The notes beneath the pieces were generated by a model. That model was not told the origin of the DNA. It did not search any database and saw only the letters and a list, made by a program, of their open reading frames with translations. A stretch of 64,000 nucleotides of DNA from contig JAKSZP010004186.1 in the NCBI GenBank assembly GCA_022478985.1, positions 62,001 to 126,000 on the forward strand, written 5' to 3'. Shown here piece by piece: positions 26,661 to 39,205 of the stretch. The DNA is from Massospora cicadina. Lineage: Eukaryota; Entomophthoromycota; Entomophthoromycetes; Entomophthorales; Entomophthoraceae. The translations under genes were made by a program, and so were the position numbers. The first letter of the stretch is position 1, and each line of letters opens with the position of its first letter.

Positions 26661-27087
26661 AATTGAACCCAAGTTGTCCAAATAGCTAGGCCCTTATCAG
26701 GGACAATCCTTGATGACATTCCATGCCCTAGTATCAGGGTTCAAACCTGATCTATGAGGCGCGTGAATCCTATTGGATCAAAATAACTAACCTACCACTG
26801 AATCCACGATTTATTATGAGTCTAGATTTTAGTTTGGGGATTTACTAAACAAAACTCTCTTATAACGATGCTTTGAATAAAATATAAAACTAATCTCTAC
26901 TCTTTTCGCGATTTTAAATTAAAATTAGCCCATATTTATTAGAAAATATCACTCCAGACATAGCATCTGGAGTAAAGACTTTTCGACCAAGAAAAGCATA
27001 AAAGGTATATTCCAACACCCTAAAACTTCTGGTCCTCTAGCTCCAAATTATTTAAGAATATGAGGTACTAAACCCATGATCCTGACA
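26613..27087 (+). repeat. 3' LTR of Gypsy-2
   Basis: 475-bp match to 21207-21682. Its first bases read TATAAGGATTCC where the 5' LTR has TGTCGGGATTCC, and G-to-A differences recur along its length. A purine run (AGAGGGGGGTTTTA) at 26600-26612 is the likely polypurine tract. Confidence 0.95.
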
Positions 27088-27092
27088 GCCCC
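27088..27092 (+). other. target site duplication, right copy (GCCCC)
   Basis: Matches 21202-21206 exactly and defines the insertion point of Gypsy-2 within LINE-A. Confidence 0.85.
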
Positions 27093-28460
27093 TTTGCCCT
27101 TCTAGCACAGCTTTTTCAGCATGCACCTTGGCATCATGAGTGGCCACCACAACTGAGTCATATTTGTCTTTTGGGACAATTTCAGCTTTTTTGTTATATT
27201 TATTGGATTTTGGTTTTGACTTTGGCCAACCTTTTGCATTGAGGTGCTCTTGTGGTGCACCAATGGAGGTTGACAAAAATTAGGGGGAGGTTGGGTTGAG
27301 AGAGTCAGTTACAATCAGTGCATAGTAAACTTGCACGTGTGAACCTGACTCAAACACCTGTTCTGCAGGTTGGGGTTTAATTTGAGTGGTGAACAAAATC
27401 TTGAGCTGCTTTGGCTGCAAATGGCTCAATGTCAGCTGGGTCTGGGCAGGCAGGATCATTATCGCTGCCATAGCTGCTGCCTTGGCCGCTGCTCTACAGG
27501 TCTGTTCGGGCTTTTTGCGCTCTAGTGGGGACACATGTTTAACCTAAATATAACACCCCCTGCACACCCCACGGTAAGGCAGCAATGGTTCCAATAGTGG
27601 GTTTGTAATGGGAGTCAGCGCTTCTCATTGCATCTGGGAGAATTTCATGCTGAGTGTTATCCTCTCTGGTAAGGCAGGTATGTGTTTTATGTTAAATCCC
27701 TACAATAGGTGTAAATAGGGGGCGCACTATCCACCATAACATGAAACGGGTGGGAGTCCTGACTATCAATATTTATGACAGTGGTGTGTGGAATCTGAGT
27801 TAGATCTTCCACGATGACCAAAGTTGGGGTTATCACTGCAATTGCTTTGCCCATGCTAAGCTCTGGCATAAGTGTGAAGCACTGCATTCTAAAAGAGTGA
27901 AGTTTCCCGTAATTTTTAAGCTTAACCAAGAGATGGTGTCTTAGGACTTCACGTCTCACCGTTGTGGGGAGAAACTCAAAAGTGACTAAAATTGGTTAGA
28001 TTTGGTCCAGCGTGTGCACTTTGTTTCAACCACTCGTTGACCATCTGGGAGATCAACCACCATGCGCACCTGTGCAGCGGCGTCTGCTGCTTGAGTGGTT
28101 TCAAACCCTAGGTGTAACCAACCCTGGGTCATAGAATGTGGTGTGACGTACTTCACGGCCAGAAAATACTTGTGCACATCACAGAACTTCTCACAAAGTT
28201 CCGTTAGATTTATATCCAGAAAAAACTTGAATCCCATGCTTCACTAATGACAGAGTCTGAGAGCGTGGAGCTTTTATGTACTGGTTGCACTTCGCTTGCC
28301 ATGCTAAAATTTCCAGTATGATACTCACCTCTGTTTTCTTAGTTTTTAATTGTCCTCCAGTGTCACCAGGGTGGTTTCTAACTTTGGACGGTGTGAAGAC
28401 CGATCCTGTGTCCTTCACCACACTTGCCCAACCCTTACCTGAAATTGAGTACATAATCAT
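27093..28460 (-). pseudogene. LINE-A ORF1 relic
   Basis: Consecutive minus-strand frames at 28460-28191, 28237-27986, 27959-27687, 27534-27280 and 27276-27093 together form an ORF1-like protein. The first begins M-I-M-Y-S-I-S-G-K-G-W-A-S-V-V-K, and the second contains V-V-D-L-P-D-G-Q-R-V-V near 28060-28030. A diverged copy of the latter (V-I-D-L-P-E-D-Q-Q-V-V) lies in LINE-B at about 29075-29120. The C-terminal part is Ala/Lys-rich. It is cut downstream by Gypsy-2, and each join between frames implies a shift or stop. Confidence 0.7.
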
Positions 28461-29029
28461 CTCTTTGTATAGACTATCAAACTTACCAGTCTTAAATTGA
28501 AACAGTTACAATAAGAGATTGCAACAAGAAAAAGGTTTATAATGTGAACAATTACTTATTTAACTAATTGATATCTACTTAACTAATAAACAGAGGAATT
28601 AGCAATTTTCCCATTATCAACACTTTTTGACAACTTAATTCAGTTCAAACAGTAAATTTTAAATCTATACAGATAAGATGAGCATTTTACAAATGACAAT
28701 GATCAAAGCTCAAGCACATGTAGTGTAAGTGAAATGGTCTTTAACTGCACCGCCCAAAGTAAAAACATCTTTTAGAGTGGAGTGAGGCCAATGGAAAACA
28801 AGAATTCATTAGAAGAGGAGCACCCTGGTCTACTGAATCTATCACAAAGCATAATAATTTCCTTAATATTAATCACTATCAGTCCTTGTCTTTAGTTAAT
28901 CATGTCCTTAGGCGTTTACTTAGAGTAAATCACCTGCACTTTGTGAAAAAGATTCAAATCCCGGTTAACTCTTTTCCCGCATACAGTGTATGTAACCACT
29001 CATACAATCCTCCACTAATGGGTTAATCT

Positions 29030-30400
29030 TGGTTCTGAATATAAAGAAGATGCTGACCGTGCAGCTATGGTGTGCATAGTGATTGACCTACCTGAAGATC
29101 AGCAAGTAGTTTATATGGCGCGCACATGTTGGACTGAATATAATACTTTGTTTGTTACACATGACTAACCCCCTACAACATGCATTGTACATTAACAGAA
29201 TGCAAACTTTATGCAGGTTTACCTCCCTATGGAAAAGTTAAACAACTTGAAATTCAACCCTTCTACCTTATGCCTTCCCTAAGCCCTGTAAAGGCTATTG
29301 CGGTATTAATCTGCTCATAGAAGTGCTGAAAAAGTTTACCAAATTTCCCATGAAGCAATATTTTGCACTATTAGATGTTGGTATCATAAAAGTATTATGA
29401 GTATTTCTGGAAGGTGCAACGCCCATCTGCAACCACGGTCAATTGCTTAATCATAAAATAAATGCTTTTCCTACCAAAGAAGCTCTGATGGCACTAGACT
29501 TTTGTAAAAAAACTATGGAGAAAGGCAATGTTGAATAAGTCAAAATCAAATAAGCTATACATGCTCTTATTTTAGTTGAGTTTTAAGAGTTCAGGGTGGT
29601 AGCTAAAATTCTTCTAAAGTACGCAGAATGGCAAAAAAGCTTGGAAGCTAGTCATGGCTAAGGCATAGGCCTTAAAAGAATCCACCATTAAGCCTAACCT
29701 GATCTAAGAGGACATATTTAAAATAAAGAAATTGGGCAAATAATGTTACAAATCAACAGTATAATACATTTTACAACAAAAAATTAAAAAATGCAATCCA
29801 CAAAGCGATTATTGATATCCCAAGCAGCTTAGCCATTTGTACCCTGTGCATTCAGATCATTTATCAATTTTGGGGTCAATTGTGCACTCAGAAGCAGTTA
29901 GTAATATAAATTTGCTAGTGATTTACCACAAAAGCAACCCAATAGCAAATGAACATCCCTAGAGGTATGAAAGGATCCATGTTAGTAGCTGGAATGGGTA
30001 CAAGAACAGCACTGTGATTAAACACACATATTGTAATTGTAGCAAGGATAAAAAGCCAGGAGATGGGATAGTGCCAGAAGGACGGCAAATTATTCCCTAA
30101 GGCGCAATATATTTTTCAATAACAATAGGGACGCTGAATAATGAGGGAATCAGGATCAACATTTCCTAAGCAAAAACTGAATTTCCTGCAAGATCACCCA
30201 ATGTATATCCTGCAATACATGAAACTTGCTATCTGCAAGGGAAGAGGAGGCATAGACCAATATTATTATCTCAACACAATTGTTTTGGTTGCAAAACTAT
30301 GGGGTGATAAAAAATGAACTGAGACATTTAACTATTAAAAATCTACATACCTAAACGACCAATAACTACTTTTTATAACTACATTGCACAACGAGGTGCA
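29030..30400 (+). pseudogene. LINE-B ORF1 relic
   Basis: At about 29050-29160 the translation reads D-A-D-R-A-A-M-V-C-I-V-I-D-L-P-E-D-Q, then W-T-E-Y-N, matching A-A-D-A-A-A-Q-V-R-M-V-V-D-L-P-D-G-Q and W-T-K-S-N of LINE-A ORF1. Weaker similarity continues to about 29560. Beyond that only the position suggests ORF1 or the endonuclease. No frame is intact. Confidence 0.6.
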
Positions 30401-30696
30401 TAAATTGTTCAGCTTCAGGCACTGATTAATGCACAAGAAGGTCATTAGTTTTAAAAATTAATACACTCCTTTCTATCCCTTCAAACATTTTCATTGTTGG
30501 AAACATGAATTGTTAGACTAATCCAACAACTGATCAATAGCCTCCAACAGCAGAGGCCCCACAAGAACATTTTGAGCTTTATATCTTAGGGAAACTTTAA
30601 AGCTCTTTGATACTATACTCTAAAATGCACCCCTCCTTTTAACATGACTCGCCCTCATGTGCACATTAACTTTCTATTAGAACCCCTAAATTTTTA

Positions 30697-30709
30697 CCCC
30701 CCCCCCCCC
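30697..30709 (+). repeat. homopolymer run of 13 C
   Basis: Thirteen consecutive cytosines in otherwise AT-rich LINE-B-derived sequence. The length may be affected by sequencing or assembly error. Confidence 0.9.
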
Positions 30710-31679
30710 AATTTTTAAATTCAAAACAAATAAAAAAATTAATTTATCAGATCACAGGTTAGATTTGGTGTCTCTATTTATGTCCCAAAACCACGCACAG
30801 GCGCCCATTTGAAGCAGACTAATCTGGAGGCAATCTCACTCCATAAAAATATATCAACTAGATTGAGAAAGAGGCTTTAACAAAAAAATAACAATTTTTC
30901 TCTGTGCAGGCCCAGTAGCCACTTGGTTACGCTAAAGAGCGCACCATTAAACATGACAGACATTTTGCTTCTTAAAAATCCATGCAGTTTCAGAGATTAT
31001 TAAAAGCACTTGGAAAAAGTGGGTCACCTGGGCCAAAACTTTCCTGAATGAGGGTACAGCTCTGCATGAGGCTGCAAGTAGGGAGAGATATTTTCCCACT
31101 TATATGCACTTGTAATAGAACCTCAACATCAAGTTGAATTCCAGTTTGAGGCAAACACACAACAGTGGGTGAGTTATACTCATCTTACTTCTTTTACTAA
31201 TATCACTCTCAGACAGTTGCATCTCTTGTACACAGGTTCATAAATTAGACAAAACTATTGCTTATAAACTGAGAGATTTTAAACTAAAGTACAAAAATAC
31301 TACACTGAACTATAAAAAACAACCCAGTCAAACCAGATGAAGTCTCAAATTTCTTCAAAAAAGACACATATTCACATCTCAATACAGTAATAATTTAACT
31401 AGTATAGATTAGTAGGATGAACTATGAGAATTTGTTTGCTGTGCACTGCACAGGAAATGATCAGGTCTAGAATAAACTTTTTATAACTTTCTAAAAAAAC
31501 TTTAATATAGCACCTATGCTGTTAGCCTCCAAGAGCAGATGTCTCATGTAAACAAACTTCCTCTCTGGAAGCTAAGATGCATTTTTAGTAAGCCTGGTGA
31601 TTAGGATGACATGATGAGCTTAACCAACTGAAGCCTTATATTTAAAAAAAATATTAACATCAAACTCTTTAAGATAATG

Positions 31680-32980
31680 GTAAATGCCTATATATGTTGC
31701 ATCCAAAGTATATCTCATTATCCCAATATGGTTTCATCCCCAAAAGATCATATGGTACATAATACACACAATAGCTAATGTATTCAATCACAAGCTACTG
31801 GAGAACTTTTCTTCCTTCATCAGCAAAAGACTTATAACCAGGTTTTTGAAATACTCCAGGAATGCCTTTAGAAACCTATTCTACCTACCAGAATTACCAA
31901 TTGAACCACGCTACTGACAGAGTCAGTAACACTGGCAGTCCGTGGAGCAGATTTTTTTTCTGACTTAGTATACCCATAAAGATGTCTCAAATAATAAAAC
32001 TCTCTAAGACCTCTCCTGTACACTTTATTCCTGATCTACTTCTCTGCGCAATAAACGCTCATCATACAGAAATTTGTGTGTAAGGTCAAACATCAGTTAG
32101 GATGATGGGTTTTGTTGATGATTATGTGGTAGCTATATTCACTAAAAAGGCAATTGCTTCTTAGAATAAGCTATCAGAAAGTATTCAATAGTGAGCAATG
32201 CAGCGCTCAACACATTATACATAGATCAATATACTTAGCACAAGATAGACATGCAATACACTATATTCCCTAATCCAGTAAGAAAAAGTCAACAATGTAT
32301 ATTAAGCACTCTTATTAAGACGCTCAACTTTTATAGCTCCTCTCATATTAACATTTGCTTCCAGATCTGCCATGAGACTTGACTATCATCTGGGAGTGTG
32401 TCTTGAATCAGTATATGCATCAAAATAATGAAGGCCAACTTATCAGATAAATAAAGTGTTTTGCTTCCCCTAAAGGCCAACATACAAGTCTAACATGATG
32501 ATTAGTAATAAAAATTAGTTAGTAATATCCATCAAATGGTTTACAGCCCATGGTATATCATTCTCAAAGTCATTTAATGCATCTTTATATGCTCTTCTTC
32601 AAGGAGGGTATGGTCAAGGCGCCAAGCCCCTGTAAGACTAGATGTTCTGTATGGCTCATGACATGTGGAATCATGTGACTAACCAATTATTTGGAACTGG
32701 CAATCTTAAAATGCATTGAATAGCCAATGACAACTCCTGAACCCATAATACAACGTTATCTTAGCGCTTCTATATCCATACTTTACATGCGCAATTCACC
32801 CTTCTAACCACAACCATCCCAATACCCTACTAAAATTTATCGCCCCACCCCTCTGCTACAGAATCACATGGTAACCTACACACTTTAAACGTTGCTCCTG
32901 TCCATGTGAAGTGAAGAATAGAAAATTCACATATTTGGACAAACTAACCAGAGAGATTACTCAACAATGATCTATTCTCA
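31680..32980 (+). pseudogene. LINE-B reverse transcriptase relic
   Basis: The frame at 31684-31917 includes W-Y-I-I-H-T-I-A-N-V, matching W-D-I-I-H-T-V-A-S-V of LINE-A RT, with a shift relative to its neighbours. At 32111-32122 the active-site box reads F-V-D-D, where LINE-A has F-A-D-D. The Ala to Val change fits a C-to-T transition, and both aspartates survive. Stops are dense. Confidence 0.65.
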
Positions 32981-32990
32981 ATATGTATGG

Positions 32991-33339
32991 TGTCAGGATT
33001 TGCCTAGTTCATCTGTTTCCAATTATTTTACTTTGAGAATTCCTCCGCTGGTTGTTAGAAGAATTCTTGATTATGAGATCATCAAGTCATTTATGAATGA
33101 TCAGGATTATTGCAATCATAAAACTATAGAATATTCGATCTCTCAAAGATTAAAAGGATCAGATTGTAGATGAACCACAATGAAAACTATAAATATTAAG
33201 TCTTTTCATAATAAAGTTAGTCTTTTTTGTGAGACAATATTTATATTATTTATTCAATTCTTTCTATTTCCTGAGATTCCAACAAAGAAACTTCAAGAGT
33301 ATACCTGGCATTTTTGAAGTTTAATTAAACTTTAATAAA
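32991..33339 (+). repeat. 5' LTR of Gypsy-3
   Basis: Starts TGTCAGGATTTGCCTAGTTC. It matches 39206-39556, with shared GAATGATCAGG, TATAAATATTAAGTC and ATACCTGGCATTTTTGAAGT blocks. The exact inner end is uncertain by a few bases. Confidence 0.9.
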
Positions 33340-33340
33340 G

Positions 33341-33357
33341 TGGTGCTCACTACAGGG
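33341..33357 (+). other. primer binding site of Gypsy-3
   Basis: TGGTGCTCACTACAGGG directly after the 5' LTR, identical to the site of Gypsy-1 (1935). Confidence 0.85.
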
Positions 33358-33399
33358 GCACTCTGAGTTATGCTTTGTGAAAACATTGATCACTAAAAT

Positions 33400-35680
33400 G
33401 GATTCTCTTTTTTTAGCCTGAAAAGTCTCAGGACCATGAACAGGGTATTATTTTGCGTTAGGTTCATTCTACTAGGACCAAAGTCCCAAAGGCTATCCAC
33501 GTGGAGTTCCATGCCAAATTCAAGATTAACAGTCCCAACTTAAATTTTATTACAAATTTTTGAATGCAGCCTGAAGCTTTGCGAGACACCATCCAGCAAC
33601 TACTTGATGGGTTCCTTTTTCCTGGAATCTATTCTGCTTGGTCCCAGGCCAGTGCTGTGCCTTTTATGATGAGGAACTTGTATCAAACCTTTCAATTGCC
33701 CAGGGTTAATACCAGGCCATACTTAAGCTAGTTTGTGCTTCCTGCGTTGTGCCACTTAACAAAAGTAGTGGGAATACATCATCGTGGTTATTCAACTTAT
33801 TAGAAGGACAGAAATTATGAACAATTATGTAACTAAGAACTTCAATTCTGCCTCTTAATTTAGTCAGGATAATCACAACACAATAATTAGTAACAGTAAT
33901 CTTCTTATTACATGCAGACAATCTGCTCAGCTTGACCATGGAATATCTAGCTTCATCAGCATTAAGTTGATGGAACGAGTTTATGAGACTCAAGTTGAGT
34001 GGAGAGATAACCTTACCCGCTTCTCCAGTCAAATTCATTTGTTGGAAGAGGAAGTCAAAAACCGCATCTTCCAATTGAAGCAACAATACTAAAAATTTCA
34101 AATTATGAGTCAGCCAAGTGAAGGAAAACCCCAGGACTGTGGGTCCTCCTGGGGTTCAAGGCCCTCCCAATCCAGTGGCCCCAGGGCCTAATGGGACCAA
34201 TAGGGCCTATGGGGCCTAGAGAGCTAACCGGACCTTCTGAATTAGCCAACCACCTGGCCCATGTGGACCTCCTGGTCCAGTAGGGCTGCCTGGACCTCCA
34301 GGACCTCCTAGTGTCATTGGGCTTTTCAGGTCTTCAGGACTCCTTCATCACTCCAGCACCATAGGCTCTGATTGTCCCTATGAACCTATTCCTAGTTTGC
34401 TCTCCAACATGATTGAACAGTTGTGAGTGAAATTCATAAAGTATCCAAGGATTTTAACTTGACTCTGTATGTGACACAATTTGACCACCTCTTGTCACCT
34501 CAGTCATTATCTGATGAGTTGAATAACCTGGTCAAATGGGATAGTACATTTTTTTAGTACTAGATGGTCCCAACCCAAGGGGGGGATTCATCGATGTAAT
34601 GGGATAGTACATTGATATCTTGCTACAGGTGTGTGAATCCATGGAAAAGATGCCCCAAAAGAAGGTTTATTCCTTGAAACTTAATTACCAGGCGCATCAG
34701 GAGCAAATTCTTAAATTAGCCCAAAGATCAGATTCTAAAGTGGGCCATTATGAGCTAAATCATTGGATCAACGGAATTTTCATCAAGATTGTCAATTTAC
34801 ACCTGCAATATTCTTCCCAAACCTCTGACTCTAAATCTTATGTTTCCGCCCAACTGGAGCATCCTGGGGTTCATGTCTTATTAGCTAATGCTCCTATGAG
34901 TTTTAAACTAATGTTTAAGGATAATTATCCTCCTGGAGAAGGAAGTATCATTTCTTTTCTTTAAATATATGAAAAGGCTCTTAGTGAGGCAACGGACATT
35001 AAAAAGGTGAATTATTTGCCAAATTGTTTTACCCATTTAGAACAGGATATTATGGTTCCCTATCTGATGACTTGTTCCACTTGGTCCCAAGTCAAATAGG
35101 CTTTGCTAAAAGGAATTTGTAAGTAAACAAAGTTATTCTCCCAAAAACAGGCTTTTATTGGGATTCAGCCCTTAAGAACGAAACTATTAAGGACTTCACT
35201 CACCAATTTTACTAAGATCTCAGACTCTGGTGTCCTGCATCCAGTTAAATCTCAATTTTAACATTACAGCTGCTATGTCCGTTTTCTCGTCAAGGACTCA
35301 GCTGCAAGTAAATCTTATCAGCGTGAAGAAAAACTTCTGAAGTATCCTAGACATCAAGGAAGCCTTGTTTAAATTACCACAGAGTCTGAATGAGCCTGAA
35401 CCTATGAAGCCATAAAGTCTTCTCATATTAAGGTCTATGCTGTGTCTTAAATTTCTTGGGCTATTCAATGCAAATATTTCCACTGATACTTCCATACAGA
35501 TGATTGTTGTATTAAGAAAAAAGTTGATGAAAAGAAAAAAGAAGACAAAACAACAAAAATTTGTCATCTTGATAATGATTTGAGTATGAGTCAAGATGTC
35601 CAAGGTCCTGCCTACTTTAGAAAAATTAAAATTCTTCTTTTGCCTTGCCCTCCTTGTTGGCATGACCTCCTCAGTTTGAG
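33400..35680 (+). pseudogene. Gypsy-3 gag relic with collagen-like Gly-Pro repeats
   Basis: A region between the primer binding site and protease. At 34142-34320, one frame gives two runs rich in G-P-P, G-P-V, G-L-P and similar Gly-X-Y triplets, interrupted by in-frame TAG and TGA between them. A capsid-like frame follows at 34620-34964 and continues, broken, to about 35130, with an E-A-T-D ... D-I-M-V-P-Y-L-M stretch shared with Gypsy-2. No zinc knuckle was seen. The collagen-like part precedes the capsid-like part, so it is an N-terminal or linker domain of Gag. Function unknown. Confidence 0.7.
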
Positions 35681-38600
35681 AATGTAATTACTCAGATTGA
35701 GCTCTGAGTAATTCAAGTTAAGGTTAAATCTATTATCAATAATGGCTCCCCAATGAATGTAGTCTCAACTAAAATGGTAAACAGAATTAAACTCACGCCA
35801 GATATATCATTTTGAAGAATATGGTACTATATGACCCTAGAGCATGTGGTCAATAGTTTCTTTTTCGTTTCTTTCTTTGAAGATTGGGAACGTAGCTTTT
35901 ACAGTACATGCTGTTGTCTTATATAATCTGAATTATGACTTGCTTTTAAAACTCCAATTTTACAGGAATTTGATGGGAATATCAATTATCCTGATTCATT
36001 TTTATCCCTTCTGGGTTATCAAGTTCCCTTACTTTTATCTAGATGTGCTCAAATTTAACATACCAAGCGTTAGGTTTGTTTGTTGAAAGGGTCAAAGAGG
36101 ACTTATTCTGGTTAATATCACGTAGAAGTACCTTGGATTACTCTATCCCTTAAAACAGCTGACATTAAAGAAGGTATGCCTATTTTTCTCCCAAATTCCG
36201 TTGTTAAACATCAAAATCCCGCGTTATTATTGGCACCTTTTTACATTTTTATATCCCTAAGGGGCATTTATTTCAAATTAAGGAGGTTCAAAACCCTTCT
36301 TTTAAGGAGATTTTACCTTGTCCTGGGAATTTAAACTATGTTTATACTGGAGCGCTACCCATCTTACTAACGAATCTTATTGATAAGCCCCAAACTTTGG
36401 ATTGGAAGAACCCTATATCCTATGTTAAGCGCTACCTTTACCCTGGGTCTATAATGTTAAAACATTCGTAAGTTTACACAAATTTGGGATGGAGCCCAAT
36501 AATGAGACTCTTACTGTGGGCCCCACAATTAGGAAGCATCTTACCAAAGAACAAAAAATTAGTTCACCAATTACTAGAGGAATATTCCAGTATTTTTGTA
36601 AAAAAGACTTATGATTTTGGTAAGATGAGTGGCGTTATGCATAATGTCAAAACTGGGGAACATCCTCCAATTTTCGCTAAACCTATCACAAATCTAAAGT
36701 TAGGGAAATGCAAGTTACTAAGGAGTTACACCAATTGTTGGAGGATGGATTGTAAAAACATTCCAATAGCCCGTGGGCATCCCCCTTACTTCTGGTAAAA
36801 AATAAGGATGGCTCTCATCAGTTGGTCATGGATTAATGATTCTAAATGCCAATACCCAATGAAGCAACTATCCTTTATTGAGAATTGATGATTCTTTTCA
36901 ATTGCTTGCTGATTCTACATACTTCTCCAGTATAGATTTAGCCAGTGGGTACTGGAAAATTGAGTTAGCCCCAAAATTTCATGCCAAATGTGCTTTAATC
37001 TCATGTGAGGGCCTATAAGAATTGACTCAGATGACTCAAGAGTAAACAATGACCCTGCTACTTTCCAGCTAGTTATGGATGGAATGCTCCAAGATTTAAA
37101 GTTGATCTGCGCCTTGGTATATTTAGACAATATCTTGGTGTTTTAAAAAACTTTTACTGAACATTTATTCTGTTTACAAGAAGTATCAAAATTGTTTGAA
37201 GCTTGTCTTTAAAGCTCAAGCCTTCCAAATTCTTGTTTCTTAAGAGGAAATAGAGTTTCTAGGACATATGGTCTCTGCCAAAGGGATTAAATCTCTTTTA
37301 GACAAAATTAAAGCCATTATCAAATGTCCTCTACTACCACTCTACAAGTTATTCAAGTCTTCTTAGTTATGTTTGGAAATTGTTGGCAGTTTATACCTAA
37401 ATTCGCTAATCTAGCTGAAACTTTACTTCATTTATTGAAACAGATATACCATTTGGATGGAGCTCCGCAAAAAGAACAATCCTTCAATTCTCTTAAGAAG
37501 GCTCTAACTAAAGCACCTGTTAATTCATCATCAATTTGATAGACCTTTTATGTTGCATACCAATGCCAGTAATGTAGCTATTTTTTATTTATAACAATAT
37601 TAAGAGGACCAAGTTGATCATCATGTAGCCTAATACAGTAAAACCCTGTCCAAGGCTTAGCAGAATTACATCATAACAGAACCTGAATATCTGTCTGTAA
37701 TTATGGCAATCAAGTACTTTTTACTTTACTTTATGGCAATTATTTTCCGTTATTAAAGACATTTCTTTTCTAATATGGTTGCAAAATATGAAAGATCCTG
37801 ACAGAAGGCTAGCTCGTTGGGCTTAATGGCTGCAAAATTATGACTTTTCTATTATCCATTGTCAGGCTCCAAATATCAAAAATCCAATGGTTTATCTCAA
37901 TTAACTGTGTTAATCTTGGACCCCAAGAAAGAAGGGAGATTTAATTATTTAATTGTGAGGCCTGAACTATGGGATAAAGAGTCTTAAGAAGAGATAACCT
38001 TTCTTCAGACCATTATTAAGGCACCATGATACAGGATGACTTTTTATATAAGAAGGTAGACTCCAAATGGTTATACTTTCTACATAACAACTCTTGATTT
38101 GACGTCATTATGGAGGGGCATAACCAAGTTGATTATGGGGGTCTAAAAAGACTCACATGAGGTTAAAAAAGCGATTCTATTGGAATAATATTGTTGCTAC
38201 CATCAAGGAGGCAATCAATCCTTCGCCTTACTTGTAAGAGCCATAGTGCCTCCAACCCTATTTACCAACATCAAGTTATCCCGCCTACAAAAGCTTTTGA
38301 AGTGTTAAGTATTGATGAAGGACCTTTGCCCTGAGGCTTGCATGGGCATCAATATCTATTATGGCTTTCAGTCATCTAACTAAATTGGTCAAGGCTATAT
38401 AATTGCTACTCTCTCCACTAAAGACACTGCTTTATATCTTACTAGCACTAGGTGGTCCCAACCTAAGGGTGGGATACACCAATCTCTACTGCATTATATC
38501 TCTACTGCCTGATTCCAGCGCAACATGGGTTATTACAAAGTCATTATGTCTGACAATGGGACTAAATTTAATTCCCAACTTTTACACAAGTTATCCCAGT

Positions 38601-39180
38601 TATCTAATACCGCCCAAAAGTTTGTGGTTCCCTATCACCCATCCACAAATGGAGCCATTAAATGAGTCAATGGAACTTTAGTAGCATTTTAAGAAAATTG
38701 GATTCCACTGAGCTGTTATGATAAATTTTTATTTACTGAGTGTTCTGCTAACAACCAGATCATTTATCATTGTATCATCAAAATGTCGCCGTTTAAATGT
38801 ATTTATGGGCGATATTCTTCTGTTCTCTTGAGCATTCAGGCTATTCTTGATGAAAGTATTCCAAAACTCTGATTTACTTATGCAAAATCTGGCTAATGGA
38901 ATAATTATCCTGCAAGCTCAAGCGATGGAGTCATTGAATCTACCACCAAAAAGGAGAATCTTAGAAGTAACAGCATAAGCCCGCCTTGCCTGAATAAAAG
39001 ATTAGTTTTATGTTATGTATTATCACTCTCATCCTAGAAGCTGAACAGCGAAATTAGAATCTAATTGGTCTGGACCCTATAATGTTATATTCTGTAGAGG
39101 ACTTAAATACTCCATCATACACACTGATAAGGGTATAGTTGTGAATCACGTTCATCCTAGCTTTTTGCAAACTCATCCTT
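35681..39180 (+). pseudogene. Gypsy-3 pol relic (protease, RT, RNase H, integrase)
   Basis: The protease box at about 35735-35752 reads I-N-N-G-S-P instead of I-D-T-G-S-P, so the catalytic Asp is lost. RT lies at 36480-37330; its active site is Y-L-D-N at 37120-37131, with the second Asp changed to Asn. RNase H is at about 37330-37920 and integrase at about 38030-38900, with Y-H-P-S-T-N-G near 38635. A terminal V-N-H-V-H-P-S-F-L-Q block lies near 39140-39170. Numerous stops and shifts. The element is catalytically dead on at least two independent counts. Confidence 0.85.
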
Positions 39181-39205
39181 CTCTTTAATAGAATTTTGGG
39201 GAAAG

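Larger units (their letters stand above)
21207..27087 (+). mobile_element. Gypsy-2, Ty3/Gypsy LTR retrotransposon nested in LINE-A
   Basis: 5,881 bp bounded by LTRs of 476 and 475 bp and flanked by the duplication GCCCC. The order gag, protease, RT, RNase H, integrase on the + strand identifies Gypsy. It interrupts LINE-A, which is read on the opposite strand. Its gag resembles that of Gypsy-3 (both share an E-A-T-D ... D-I-M-V-P-x-L-M stretch), so the two belong to one lineage. The coding region is riddled with stops, and the RT active site is mutated. Confidence 0.95.
17450..28470 (-). mobile_element. LINE-A, Tad1/L1-like non-LTR retrotransposon, split by Gypsy-2
   Basis: Reading right to left, ORF1 relics occupy 28460-27093 and ORF2 (endonuclease, RT, C-terminal zinc domain) occupies about 21200-17450. 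Gypsy-2 (21207-27087) sits between them with a 5-bp target duplication, so both halves were one element. The sequence is GC-richer and better preserved than LINE-B at 28.9-40.3 kb. All frames carry stops and shifts. Confidence 0.85.

Noticed and set aside
34142..34320. Host collagen-like gene
   Set aside because: It sits between a primer binding site and a capsid-like frame of Gypsy-3 and has in-frame stops, so it belongs to the element's gag.
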